From: Candidatus Fonsibacter sp.
GTDB lineage: Bacteria > Pseudomonadota > Alphaproteobacteria > Pelagibacterales > Pelagibacteraceae
Assembly (NCBI GenBank): GCA_009693745.1
Contig: SHWR01000009.1
Location: 1-27,684, forward strand
Reading direction: 5' to 3'
Length of the DNA stretch: 27,684 bases
The first letter of the stretch is position 1, and every line of letters starts with the position of its first letter. The notes beneath the pieces are model-generated. The model ran no database searches and was not told where the DNA came from. It saw only the letters and a list, made by a program, of their open reading frames with translations. A program made the position numbers and the translations under genes. Shown piece after piece: positions 1-7,431 of the stretch.

Positions 1-1001
1 TTTAATGTTTCCCATAATTTTGCAAATCCAAGCGGCTCAAAAATCATTAATGTTATGATTAATCCACCAAATACGACTTGCTCAATGGAACTTATGATTG
101 TTGCATCAATCATGCCGTGAAATACATTATTGCCAAGAGCATTTAGTGCAACTGGGAAAAGTAAAATAAATGCTGCTCCAATAAATGCGCCAGAAATTGT
201 ACCAAGACCACCAATGATCGCCATAAACATAATTTTAAAAGATAGACTGATATTAAAGGCAGCAAACGGTTCAATATTTTTTAAATATGTGTAAGCATAA
301 AGAGCACCGGCTATACCGCATAAAAAAGCATTAATCGCAAAAGCTTGTAACTTAGTTTTTAAAAGCGAAACACCCATAGACTCTGCAGCTATGTCCATAT
401 CTCTGACCGCCATCCAGTTTCTGCCAGTAGCACCTCGAGCCATATTAATTGCAAGTAAGGTTATGATAACCACGATTGCTGCAACCAAAAGATACATCAT
501 GTATCCATTAGTAAAGGCCACTCCATTTATATATATTTTTTGAAAAGTAGTTGCGCCAGAAAGGTCATAGTTCTTAAACCAACCGAATTTGTCTATAACC
601 CAAACAATAAAAAATTGTGACGCCAAAGTTGCAACCATTAAATAAATTCCTCTAATACGAAGACTTGGCAATCCAAATATAAGTCCAAGACATGCCGCAA
701 TTAATCCAGATAAAACTAATGCTCCTAAGAAAGGCATATCTTGTATTCGAAGCATCATGTTGTAACACGCGTAGGCTCCTGCACACATGAAACCTGCCGC
801 ACCTAAAGATAATTGTCCGGTATATCCCATCACAATATTTTGACCTAATGCTGCAAGAGTTAAGCATAGCCAAGGTATTAAGATGGAAGTGTACCAATAA
901 TCACTTGTAATAACATTTGGGATTATTAAAAAACCTATCACCAGCAAAACAATAAAATTTATAATGTCAGCTTTCGTATATCTCATAAAAACAGGCTTCA
1001 T
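1..1001 (-). CDS. livM: Branched-chain amino acid-type ABC transporter permease LivM, 3' end cut by window edge
   Basis: Reading the minus strand from the ATG at 1001-999 gives an open frame of 333 codons that leaves the window without a stop, so only the far C-terminus is missing. The protein is very hydrophobic with many membrane spans. It carries the LivM-family segment GYTGQLSLGAAGFMCAGAYA near residues 52-71 and a cytoplasmic stretch around ARGATGRNWMAVRDMDIAAE, the loop that contacts the ATPases. It is the second inner-membrane permease of the HAAT-type importer and would pair with LivH. The preceding livH stop (1005-1007) lies 3 bases before this ATG, so translation is probably coupled. 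The substrate cannot be read from the permease. Confidence 0.93.
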   Translation of the reverse strand, partial: MKPVFMRYTKADIINFIVLLVIGFLIIPNVITSDYWYTSILIPWLCLTLAALGQNIVMGYTGQLSLGAAGFMCAGAYACYNMMLRIQDMPFLGALVLSGLIAACLGLIFGLPSLRIRGIYLMVATLASQFFIVWVIDKFGWFKNYDLSGATTFQKIYINGVAFTNGYMMYLLVAAIVVIITLLAINMARGATGRNWMAVRDMDIAAESMGVSLLKTKLQAFAINAFLCGIAGALYAYTYLKNIEPFAAFNISLSFKIMFMAIIGGLGTISGAFIGAAFILLFPVALNALGNNVFHGMIDATIISSIEQVVFGGLIITLMIFEPLGFAKLWETL

Positions 1002-1004
1002 AAA

Positions 1005-1910
1005 TTAAACTCTCCTAATTATTTTTTCTCCAAATAAACCTTCTGGTCTATAGAGTAAAAATAATATTGATAACATATAGGGAGCCCAAGCTTCGATACC
1101 GCCTTTAAAGTAAGGTCCAATATAAACTTCTAAAACTTTTTCCACAGCTCCTACAAGTAAACCGCCAACAATTGCTCCAGGAATTGATGAAAATCCTCCA
1201 ATAATTAGAACTGGTAAGGCTTTTAATGCTAATTCAATAAGAGCAAATTGAACGCCTGCTCTTGCGCCCCACATCATTCCAGCAACCAAAGCGACAACTC
1301 CTGCTGCAGACCAAACTAATAGCATGATATGCTTTAGAGGAATTCCAATAGAGCTTGCAGCTCCAGGATCGTCTGCAACCGCTCTCAATCCAAGTCCAAT
1401 TTTTGTGTATTTGAATAAAAGCGTAAGAAGAGCAATCATAACGAAAGCAACTAAACCTGCTGTTAAATCAAGTGCGCTAATAAATAATTTTAAATTATCA
1501 GCAATCCACGGAATAGGAAAATCTCCAATTCCAAGACTTAGTTTTCTAACTTCAACTCCCCATTTTGCTTGTGCTAGTCCTTCAAGAACAAAACCTAAAC
1601 CAATCGTTGCCATAAGAACTGTATCCTCACTTTGATTCATTAAAGGACGAAGCACTAATCTTTCAGTCAGTAAACCAACCAATATCATTAGAAGAACAAC
1701 TGCAAAAAAGGCAACACCAAATGGCATTCCGTATTCCATAAATCCACAAAAGGAAAGTACGGCAAAAAACACCATGGCACCTTGCGCAAAATTGAACGTT
1801 GAAGATGCTTTGTAAATAAGAACAAAACCAAGGGCTACTAACGAATACATTGTTCCTGATAACAATCCGCCAACAAGAACTTCAAAGAAAAATAAAACTG
1901 ACTCATTCAT
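1005..1910 (-). CDS. livH: Branched-chain amino acid-type ABC transporter permease LivH
   Basis: About 301 residues, nearly all hydrophobic, with the LivH-family N-terminal signature of a glycine-rich first segment (GGLLSGTMYSLVALGFVLIY) followed by SSTFNFAQGAMV. The loop with AVADDPGAASSIGI, near the middle to C-terminal third, is the conserved ATPase-coupling region. The ATG at 1910 is preferred over a TTG two codons upstream because AGGAG sits six bases before it, with that TTG lying in the spacer. The start overlaps the end of livG (TGA at 1903-1905) by 8 bases, and the Shine-Dalgarno is made from the last livG codons. It would form the heteromeric membrane channel with LivM. Confidence 0.94.
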   Translation of the reverse strand: MNESVLFFFEVLVGGLLSGTMYSLVALGFVLIYKASSTFNFAQGAMVFFAVLSFCGFMEYGMPFGVAFFAVVLLMILVGLLTERLVLRPLMNQSEDTVLMATIGLGFVLEGLAQAKWGVEVRKLSLGIGDFPIPWIADNLKLFISALDLTAGLVAFVMIALLTLLFKYTKIGLGLRAVADDPGAASSIGIPLKHIMLLVWSAAGVVALVAGMMWGARAGVQFALIELALKALPVLIIGGFSSIPGAIVGGLLVGAVEKVLEVYIGPYFKGGIEAWAPYMLSILFLLYRPEGLFGEKIIRRV

Positions 1911-2700
1911 GGGCAACTCCTAGGTATGCATCAATTACTTTTTGATCGGCTCTAACTATATCAGGAGTATCATCTCCAATAACTTTTCCATAGTCCAAAA
2001 CTACAACTCTATCTGAAATATCCATAACCACGCCCATATCGTGCTCTATTAAAACTACAGTTGTTCCAAGTTCATCATTAATTTTTAAAATAAATCTGCA
2101 CATATCTCTTTTTTCTTCAACATTCATACCGGCCATCGGTTCATCTAATAGTAATATAGGAGACTCTGTTGCAAGAGCACGACCTAATTCTACTTTTTTT
2201 TGCAGTCCGTATGGAAGTTTTCCAACTTCTGCATTTTTAATATTTTCGATTTCTAAAAATTTCATTATTTCATCACATTTTTCTCTATTAACTCTTTCTT
2301 CTTTAAGCGCTCTTGGGAATTGGAGAGCAACCTCAAGAAAATTAGATTTAGTGTGAAGTTTTCTTCCAATTAAAATATTGTCTAACACTGACATTCTTTT
2401 AAATAGGGCAAGATTTTGAAATGTTCTAGAGATTCCTTTTTGTGCAATAATATTTGGTGTAATTGGTTTTATTTCTTCACCATTAAAAAATATTTTTCCT
2501 TCTTGAGGTTTATAAATTCCATTAATACAGTTAAGCATCGAACTTTTTCCGGCTCCGTTAGGGCCAATAATTGCTCTTATCTCGTGTTGTAAAACATTGA
2601 AGGAAATGTCTGTGATAGCTTTTACACCACCAAAAGTTAAAGATATATTTTTTACTTCTAAGATTGCTTTTCCTATTTTAAATTTTCTATTATCTACCAT
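1903..2700 (-). CDS. livG: ABC transporter ATP-binding protein LivG
   Basis: A 265-residue ABC ATPase. Walker A (GPNGAGKSS) lies near residues 46-54, the signature motif is the divergent LPYGLQKKVELGRAL, and Walker B with its catalytic glutamate is ILLLDEPMAGMN. The LivG hallmark C-terminal tail follows (GDDTPDIVRADQKVIDAYLG), which separates it from LivF. It hydrolyses ATP to drive import through LivH/LivM, working as a heterodimer with LivF. It starts 6 bases after the livF stop with no clear Shine-Dalgarno, so it probably depends on translational coupling. It ends with TGA, which shows that TGA is an ordinary stop in this genome. Confidence 0.95.
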   Translation of the reverse strand: MVDNRKFKIGKAILEVKNISLTFGGVKAITDISFNVLQHEIRAIIGPNGAGKSSMLNCINGIYKPQEGKIFFNGEEIKPITPNIIAQKGISRTFQNLALFKRMSVLDNILIGRKLHTKSNFLEVALQFPRALKEERVNREKCDEIMKFLEIENIKNAEVGKLPYGLQKKVELGRALATESPILLLDEPMAGMNVEEKRDMCRFILKINDELGTTVVLIEHDMGVVMDISDRVVVLDYGKVIGDDTPDIVRADQKVIDAYLGVAHE

Positions 2701-2706
2701 ATTTTT

Positions 2707-3537
2707 TTAGTGTGGTTTCTTTTCAGCGTCATCTTTTTTTCTTTGACTATCTCTTATTGCGTCTTTAAAATTTAATCTTTTTCCTTTGGAAATACCTAAA
2801 TATAATTCTTTTACTTTTTCATTGTTCAATAAATCTTTTGCAGATCCCTCCAACATTACATTTCCTGTTTCAATAATATATCCATAGTCAGCATTCCTCA
2901 GCGCGACATTGGTATTTTGTTCTGCTAACAGAATACTTACGCCTTCTTTTTCATTTAATTCTTTAACAATATGAAATATCTCAGCAACTAACTGTGGCGC
3001 TAAACCCATTGAAGGTTCGTCTAACAAAAGCATTTTTGGTTTTGCCATCATTGCTCGTGCTACAGCAATCATTTGCTGTTCTCCGCCTGAAGTAAAACCT
3101 GCTTGGCTTTTTCTTCTCTCTTTTAATCTTTTAAAATAACCATAAATTTTTTCAACTTCTGCATTTAAATCTCCTCTAGATAATTTTCGTGAATAAGCTC
3201 CAGAGATAATATTTTCTTCAACTGTTAAATGTCCAAAACATCTTCTACCCTCCAAAACTTGTACCATTCCAAGTCCAACCATCTCTGATGGATTTTGTTT
3301 TTTTATTTCCATACCATCATAATTAATTGTGCCCTTAGTAACTTCCCCTCTTTCAGAGGCTAGCATGGTAGATATTGATTTAAGTGTAGTACTTTTACCG
3401 GCACCATTTGCACCAAGTAAGGCAACTATTTTGCCTTTTGGAACGGTTAAAGATACGTCATGTAATGCTAGAATGACCTTGTTGTAAGCGACTTCAATAT
3501 TTTTAATTTCTAGAATATTTTCAGAACTCGTCCCCAT
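2707..3537 (-). CDS. livF: ABC transporter ATP-binding protein LivF
   Basis: A 276-residue ABC ATPase with Walker A GANGAGKST, the ABC signature TSGGEQQMIAVARAMM and Walker B MLLLDEPSMGLAP. The phrase GLAPQLVAEIFHIV is characteristic of LivF. The last roughly 25 residues form a charged, Lys-rich tail (KGKRLNFKDAIRDSQRKKDD) that extends beyond the usual LivF end near LYLG. The ATG at 3537 has a good AAGGAG ribosome site just upstream. It is the first gene after the intergenic hairpin that separates the transporter enzyme genes from the binding-protein gene, and it partners LivG. Confidence 0.95.
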   Translation of the reverse strand: MGTSSENILEIKNIEVAYNKVILALHDVSLTVPKGKIVALLGANGAGKSTTLKSISTMLASERGEVTKGTINYDGMEIKKQNPSEMVGLGMVQVLEGRRCFGHLTVEENIISGAYSRKLSRGDLNAEVEKIYGYFKRLKERRKSQAGFTSGGEQQMIAVARAMMAKPKMLLLDEPSMGLAPQLVAEIFHIVKELNEKEGVSILLAEQNTNVALRNADYGYIIETGNVMLEGSAKDLLNNEKVKELYLGISKGKRLNFKDAIRDSQRKKDDAEKKPH

Positions 3538-3574
3538 TTAATTCTCCTTAATTTTCTTTGGGCAACTTAATTAA

Positions 3575-3617
3575 TAAAAAGGGGAGTGTATACATTAATT
3601 TTTATTCACACTCCCCT
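3575..3617 (-). terminator. Hairpin with T-tract between the binding-protein gene and livF
   Basis: GGGGAGTGT (3581-3589) and ACACTCCCC (3608-3616) form a perfect 9-bp GC-rich stem with an 18-base AT-rich loop. Read on the minus strand the second arm is followed by TTTTTATTAA, giving the form of a rho-independent terminator. It lies about 28 bases after the binding-protein stop (TAG at 3645-3647) and about 40 bases before livF. Because the liv genes continue on the same strand, it is more likely a partial terminator or mRNA-stabilising hairpin that keeps binding-protein mRNA above that of the membrane components, as in many importer operons. That role is inference. Confidence 0.75.
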
Positions 3618-3644
3618 AAATTATATAAATTAATCTAAAAAAAA

Positions 3645-5000
3645 CTAACTACATTTTTTAGGAGTAATTTTATTTTCTTCAGCATACTTTGCAGCTGATT
3701 CTACGATTTGAGCTCTTATAGCTACTGGATCATTAGGTCCTGTCCAATCCTTAATTTTTTTAAAGGCTTGAGCTTTACCGTCCCATTGCATCAAAGCAAA
3801 TTTACCAGCACCTTCATGCTGTGAACAAGAAAGAGCAAATGGAGCTAACATTCCACCAATGCCTAGCTCTTTCATTCTAGCATCAGTCATATTTATAGCC
3901 TCATATCCAGCTCTAAACTCTTCACTGTTAACTGCTTTTCCAACTTTATTGTGCATTTTTTGAGCATTTCTCAACGCTTCAACCCACATAATAGAAGCGC
4001 CTAAACCTCTATTATAATAGGCAGTACCTACACGATTTGGATCAGCCATATTTCCTTTTCCAGCTTTGTAAACTTTTTCCTGAATATTTTTAATTAAAGG
4101 ATAATTTTTTCCAGGAAGCGCATTTGAAACAACGTAAGTTCCATTAGCAGATTCACCAGCAGGAATCATATCCTCCTCGGCTCCACCGAAAGTAACGTAC
4201 ATCATTTTTGTTCTTGGAAAATTAACTCTAGCAGCATTCGTCATCGCTGTTGAATTCATTCCAGAACCTGCACCCCAAAAAGTAACCCAATCAGGTTTTT
4301 CTTGTCTGATTTGTAACCACTGAGATTGCTGTTCTAATCCTGGAGGGGCAATAGCAATTTCGACTAATATAAATCCCCACTCTTTGGCAAGTCTTCTCAT
4401 TGTTGGAAGTGGTTCACGTCCGTATGGAGTATCAATGTGAAGGTGGACTATTTTTTTTCCCTTTAATTTTTCAGGACCGCCGCCTTCTAATTCAGCCATC
4501 CATCTTAATTTAACTGCGATTTGTGACCAATAACTACTTGCGGCATTAAATACCCAAGGCCAAACTGTGCCATCAGCAGCATCTGTTCTTCCATATCCGT
4601 ATTGAGCTAAAACAACTTTGTCTTCTGCCATACGGTTAATAACAGCGTAAGCTCCTGGTGTTCCAAGTGTATCAAATACTACCATTTTCTGACCGTCTTT
4701 TGTCATAAGTCTTTGATAGCACTCTACAGTTTTTGCAGCATTGTATTCTGTTTCGCACTCTTGCCATGTCAGCATAACTCCATTTACGCCACCAGTAGCA
4801 TTCACATAATTCATGTAATCAATTTGTGCACCGTAGTAACCAGTACCCATTGCTGAGTAAGGACCTACACGGCTACTTGGCACAGAAAAGTATTGCGTCT
4901 CTTTTGATTGTGCAAATAAATTTCCTGGCAATATTATTGTTGTAAAGAAAACTGCTGCGCTTAAAGCAGAAGTAACTTTTTTGATGTATTTTTTAACCAT
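3645..5000 (-). CDS. Periplasmic substrate-binding protein of the branched-chain-type ABC importer
   Basis: A 451-residue type 1 periplasmic binding protein (COG0683/LivK-like superfamily). A signal peptide with a hydrophobic core occupies about residues 8-30 and ends LFA before QSKETQYF. The mature N-terminus carries SRVGPYSAMGTGYYGAQIDY and the segment TWQECETEYNAAKTVECYQR, typical of a long binding-protein subfamily found with LivHMGF operons in Proteobacteria. Its ligand is not settled by sequence; calling it a leucine-binding protein would be an over-reading. A strong Shine-Dalgarno (AGGAGAG) precedes the ATG at 5000. It delivers the ligand to LivH/LivM and heads the operon, diverging from the HPP gene. 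Confidence 0.9.
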   Translation of the reverse strand: MVKKYIKKVTSALSAAVFFTTIILPGNLFAQSKETQYFSVPSSRVGPYSAMGTGYYGAQIDYMNYVNATGGVNGVMLTWQECETEYNAAKTVECYQRLMTKDGQKMVVFDTLGTPGAYAVINRMAEDKVVLAQYGYGRTDAADGTVWPWVFNAASSYWSQIAVKLRWMAELEGGGPEKLKGKKIVHLHIDTPYGREPLPTMRRLAKEWGFILVEIAIAPPGLEQQSQWLQIRQEKPDWVTFWGAGSGMNSTAMTNAARVNFPRTKMMYVTFGGAEEDMIPAGESANGTYVVSNALPGKNYPLIKNIQEKVYKAGKGNMADPNRVGTAYYNRGLGASIMWVEALRNAQKMHNKVGKAVNSEEFRAGYEAINMTDARMKELGIGGMLAPFALSCSQHEGAGKFALMQWDGKAQAFKKIKDWTGPNDPVAIRAQIVESAAKYAEENKITPKKCS

Positions 5001-5180
5001 TAATTGCTCTCCTATTTTTATAATTCAAAAATTATACTAATAAAAAAAATATCATACAAATAATAAATAAAGCTTCTGAGTTATTTGCTAATAACAAAAA
5101 TATTATCCGCTATTACAACCTTAAAGAGAATCTTTTTTAAGCTAGGTAATTACTTAATTATAATGATAATTTTGGAGAAC

Positions 5181-5666
5181 ATGATTGATTTAATTAAAAA
5201 AAATTTTAAGCAAGCCTCGTTTGCATTAATATTTTCAGCTATCACCATTGGCTCCCTTTCATTCTTAAGTTTAAAAACTCCCTACGGTTTATTTATTGTT
5301 GGGTCTTTTGGTGCAACTATGGTTTTAGTTTTTGGATATCCAGAAAGTCCCTTTTCACAGCCAAAAAATGTATTTTTTGGTCATTTAATTACATCATTAG
5401 TTGGTATTTTAGTTTTAAAATTTTTACCCTTTGATCCATTCATGCAAATTGCAATTGCAGTAGGACTTGCAATATTTGCTATGATACTACTTGGAGTAAC
5501 TCATCCACCGGCTGGCGGCAATCCAATTCTTATTATCCTAGGTGGTTCGTCTTATATTTTTTTGTTAAATCCAATTATTTCTGGATCAATAATCATTATA
5601 CTTTATGCGATTATTTTAAATCGATTAATTCTAAAAAAAAACTACCCTAATAGCTGGAAAAGTTAA
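5181..5666 (+). CDS. HPP-family integral membrane protein
   Basis: A 161-residue protein with about five hydrophobic segments. It shows both family signatures: PESPFSQPKNVFFGH at residues 54-68 and the name-giving THPPAGGNP with H108, P109 and P110. HPP proteins are small inner-membrane proteins; plant and cyanobacterial members have been linked to nitrite transport, but the bacterial role is mostly unknown, so no substrate is assigned. The start is the ATG at 5181, preceded by GGAG at 5174-5177. An upstream TTG at 5085 keeps the frame open but would add a poorly conserved basic leader. A TATAAT at 5159-5164 may be its -10 box. There is no CBS domain, which some HPP proteins carry. Confidence 0.82.
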   Translation: MIDLIKKNFKQASFALIFSAITIGSLSFLSLKTPYGLFIVGSFGATMVLVFGYPESPFSQPKNVFFGHLITSLVGILVLKFLPFDPFMQIAIAVGLAIFAMILLGVTHPPAGGNPILIILGGSSYIFLLNPIISGSIIIILYAIILNRLILKKNYPNSWKS

Positions 5667-5778
5667 GTTTGCTTGTCAACATATTAAACTACTGTCCGAA
5701 ATCCAATTATTTACTGTGCAGATTTATTTTTTTATGCATAATTAATGCAACTTAATAAAAATATTAAAGGAGTAAATA

Positions 5779-6978
5779 ATGAAAATATTATGCGTACTAT
5801 ACGATAATCCAAAAAAAGGGATGCCAAAAAAATATCCCCTTAGTAAATTACCAGTTATTAAAAAATATCCTAACGGGCAAACATTACCTACTCCAAAAGG
5901 TAGAGATTTTAAACCTGGAACGTTACTTGGAAGTGTGTCAGGTGAATTAGGTCTTAGAAAATTTTTAGAAAAAAATGGCCATGAGTTAGTAGTTACCTCG
6001 GACAAAGATGGTAAGGGATGTAGAGCTGACAGAGAATTAAGAGATGCTGACATAGTAATTTCACAACCCTTCTGGCCTTACTATTTGACAAGAGAAAAAA
6101 TGGAATCTGCTCCAAATTTAAAGTTCGCGATTACGGCAGGAATTGGTTCTGATCATGTGGATCTTCAAGCTGCCATGGATCATAATATTGATGTGTATGA
6201 AGTTACATATTGTAATTCAAGATCAGTTGCAGAACATATTGTAATGATGATTATTTCATTAGTGAGAGATTACCATAACCAACATGCAATAGTTAATAGA
6301 GGTGGATGGAATATAGCTGATGCAGTTCATAGATCTTATGACGTTGAAGGAATGCATGTCGGAACAGTTGCCGCGGGTAGAATTGGATTAGATGCTCTTC
6401 GAAAAATGAAACCGTTTGATGTTCACTTACATTATTTTGACAAACATAGATTACCTAAATCTGTTGAAAAAGAATTAAACTTAAGATTTCACAGTTCAGT
6501 TGAATCTTTAGTTAAAGTTTGCGATGTTGTAACTATCAACTGTCCTCTTCATCCTGAAACAGAAAATCTTTTTGATAAAAAGATGATTAGTAAAATGAAG
6601 AAAGGTGCTTACATTGTTAATACGGCAAGAGGAAAAATATGTAATAAACAAGCTATTGCTGCAGCACTGAAATCTGGGCAATTGAGTGGATACGCAGGAG
6701 ACGTTTGGTTTCCTCAGCCAGCACCAAATGATCATATTTGGAGAAAAATGCCTCATCACGGTATGACTCCGCACACATCTGGAACTTCACTTTCTGCTCA
6801 AACTCGCTATGCAGATGGGGTAAGAGAAATTCTAGAATGCATCTTCTCAAGAAAACAAGTTAGAAAAGAATACACTATCGTAAGAAATGGTGAACTTGCA
6901 GGAACTGGGAAACACTCGTACACAAAAGGTAACGCTACAGGTGGATCTAAAGAAGCTGCTAAATATAAAAGAAGATAA
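5779..6978 (+). CDS. fdh: NAD-dependent formate dehydrogenase (metal-free, D-2-hydroxyacid dehydrogenase family)
   Basis: A 399-residue cytosolic enzyme that oxidises formate to CO2 with reduction of NAD+. Its residue numbering matches the Pseudomonas sp. 101 enzyme as I remember it: N146, the Rossmann loop GTVAAGRIG, the NAD-selecting D221, C255, R284, D308, Q313 and catalytic H332 in TPHTSGTS all fall at those positions. All active-site residues are present, so the gene looks functional. AAAGGAG lies just before the ATG. It needs no molybdenum, tungsten or iron-sulfur cluster, unlike FdhF/FdnG enzymes. It stands alone, with a strong terminator behind it. It would supply NADH from formate made in C1 metabolism. 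Confidence 0.96.
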   Translation: MKILCVLYDNPKKGMPKKYPLSKLPVIKKYPNGQTLPTPKGRDFKPGTLLGSVSGELGLRKFLEKNGHELVVTSDKDGKGCRADRELRDADIVISQPFWPYYLTREKMESAPNLKFAITAGIGSDHVDLQAAMDHNIDVYEVTYCNSRSVAEHIVMMIISLVRDYHNQHAIVNRGGWNIADAVHRSYDVEGMHVGTVAAGRIGLDALRKMKPFDVHLHYFDKHRLPKSVEKELNLRFHSSVESLVKVCDVVTINCPLHPETENLFDKKMISKMKKGAYIVNTARGKICNKQAIAAALKSGQLSGYAGDVWFPQPAPNDHIWRKMPHHGMTPHTSGTSLSAQTRYADGVREILECIFSRKQVRKEYTIVRNGELAGTGKHSYTKGNATGGSKEAAKYKRR

Positions 6979-7002
6979 TTTTTAATTTTAAATAAAATTA
7001 TA

Positions 7003-7036
7003 GGGTTTTGGGACATAATTAGTCCCAAAACCTTGT
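7003..7036 (+). terminator. Rho-independent terminator after formate dehydrogenase
   Basis: GGTTTTGGGAC (7004-7014) pairs perfectly with GTCCCAAAACC (7022-7032): an 11-bp stem with a 7-base loop (ATAATTA), followed by TTGTAAATT. The U-run is short and interrupted, so efficiency is uncertain, but the stem is the strongest on this part of the plus strand. It lies 25 bases after the fdh stop. The decayed mobA reading frame begins only a few bases beyond it, with no room for a promoter or an intact 5' end of mobA. Confidence 0.8.
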
Positions 7037-7038
7037 AA

Positions 7039-7431
7039 ATTATAACTTCAAAAAAAATTACCAAAGTTGAAGATTATAAAAAAGGGCCAGGACCTTTAGG
7101 AGGTGTTTTAACTGCCATGAAATGGATCAGGGACAATAATAAAAAATATCTGCATAATTCTCTAGAAAATACTAAAAATAAAGACAGCAAACTTTTTTTT
7201 ATTAAATCTAATGTTACGAGGCATAATATATTTAGACTATGATCGATTAAATTATTGGATCGATTAGAAGATGATTTAATTAAAAAAGGAGAGCGAAAAG
7301 TAGAACTTTGGGTTAATAACATTGGAATTAAAACAATTAATATGGAATTTAAAAATAACGACCCTTTTTTTAATATTAATACCAAAGAAGATTTAGAAAA
7401 AGCAAAAGAATTAATGAAAAATAATGATTAG
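7039..7431 (+). pseudogene. mobA: Decayed mobA (molybdenum cofactor guanylyltransferase remnant)
   Basis: Frame 1 reads KKGPGPLGGVLTAMKWIRDN, matching the MobA GPLAG..A region, then TRHNIFRL, an in-frame TGA (7240-7242), SIKLLDRLEDDL, GERKVELW and DPFFNINTKEDLEKAKEL, the conserved MobA C-terminus, ending at TAG 7429-7431. Three lesions show: the N-terminal third with the nucleotide-binding LAGGxSxRMG is absent; about 15-20 residues of the TxPCDTPF region are missing between KKY and LHNS; and the TGA sits where MobA normally has Trp in the LW motif. MobA attaches GMP to molybdopterin for DMSO-reductase-family enzymes. The remnant still overlaps the moeA start by 8 bases, a relic of translational coupling. 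Confidence 0.88.

Noticed and set aside
5085..5180. Longer N-terminus for the HPP protein from TTG 5085
   Set aside because: No ribosome site or family similarity in the extra 32 residues; ATG 5181 has GGAG in place.
5667..5778. Regulatory RNA or riboswitch before fdh
   Set aside because: The 112-base gap has a clear ribosome site but no convincing stem structure or conserved box; no good promoter pair could be fixed either.
5742..6053. Minus-strand open frame opposite the start of fdh
   Set aside because: It lies antisense to strongly conserved FDH codons and shows no motif; it is a by-product of the coding frame. The same holds for the other opposite-strand frames over livH, glmM and ftsH.
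7240..7242. TGA read as tryptophan (recoded genetic code) in mobA
   Set aside because: The TGA falls exactly where MobA has Trp, but livG ends in TGA at 1903-1905, other genes use TGG for Trp without internal TGA, and mobA has two further deletions.
7240..7242. Selenocysteine codon
   Set aside because: The family has Trp, not Cys, at this position, and no SECIS-like hairpin follows.
7074..7385. Minus-strand 103-codon frame over the mobA remnant
   Set aside because: It is the complement of recognisable MobA codons, has no ribosome site or family match, and is low in complexity.
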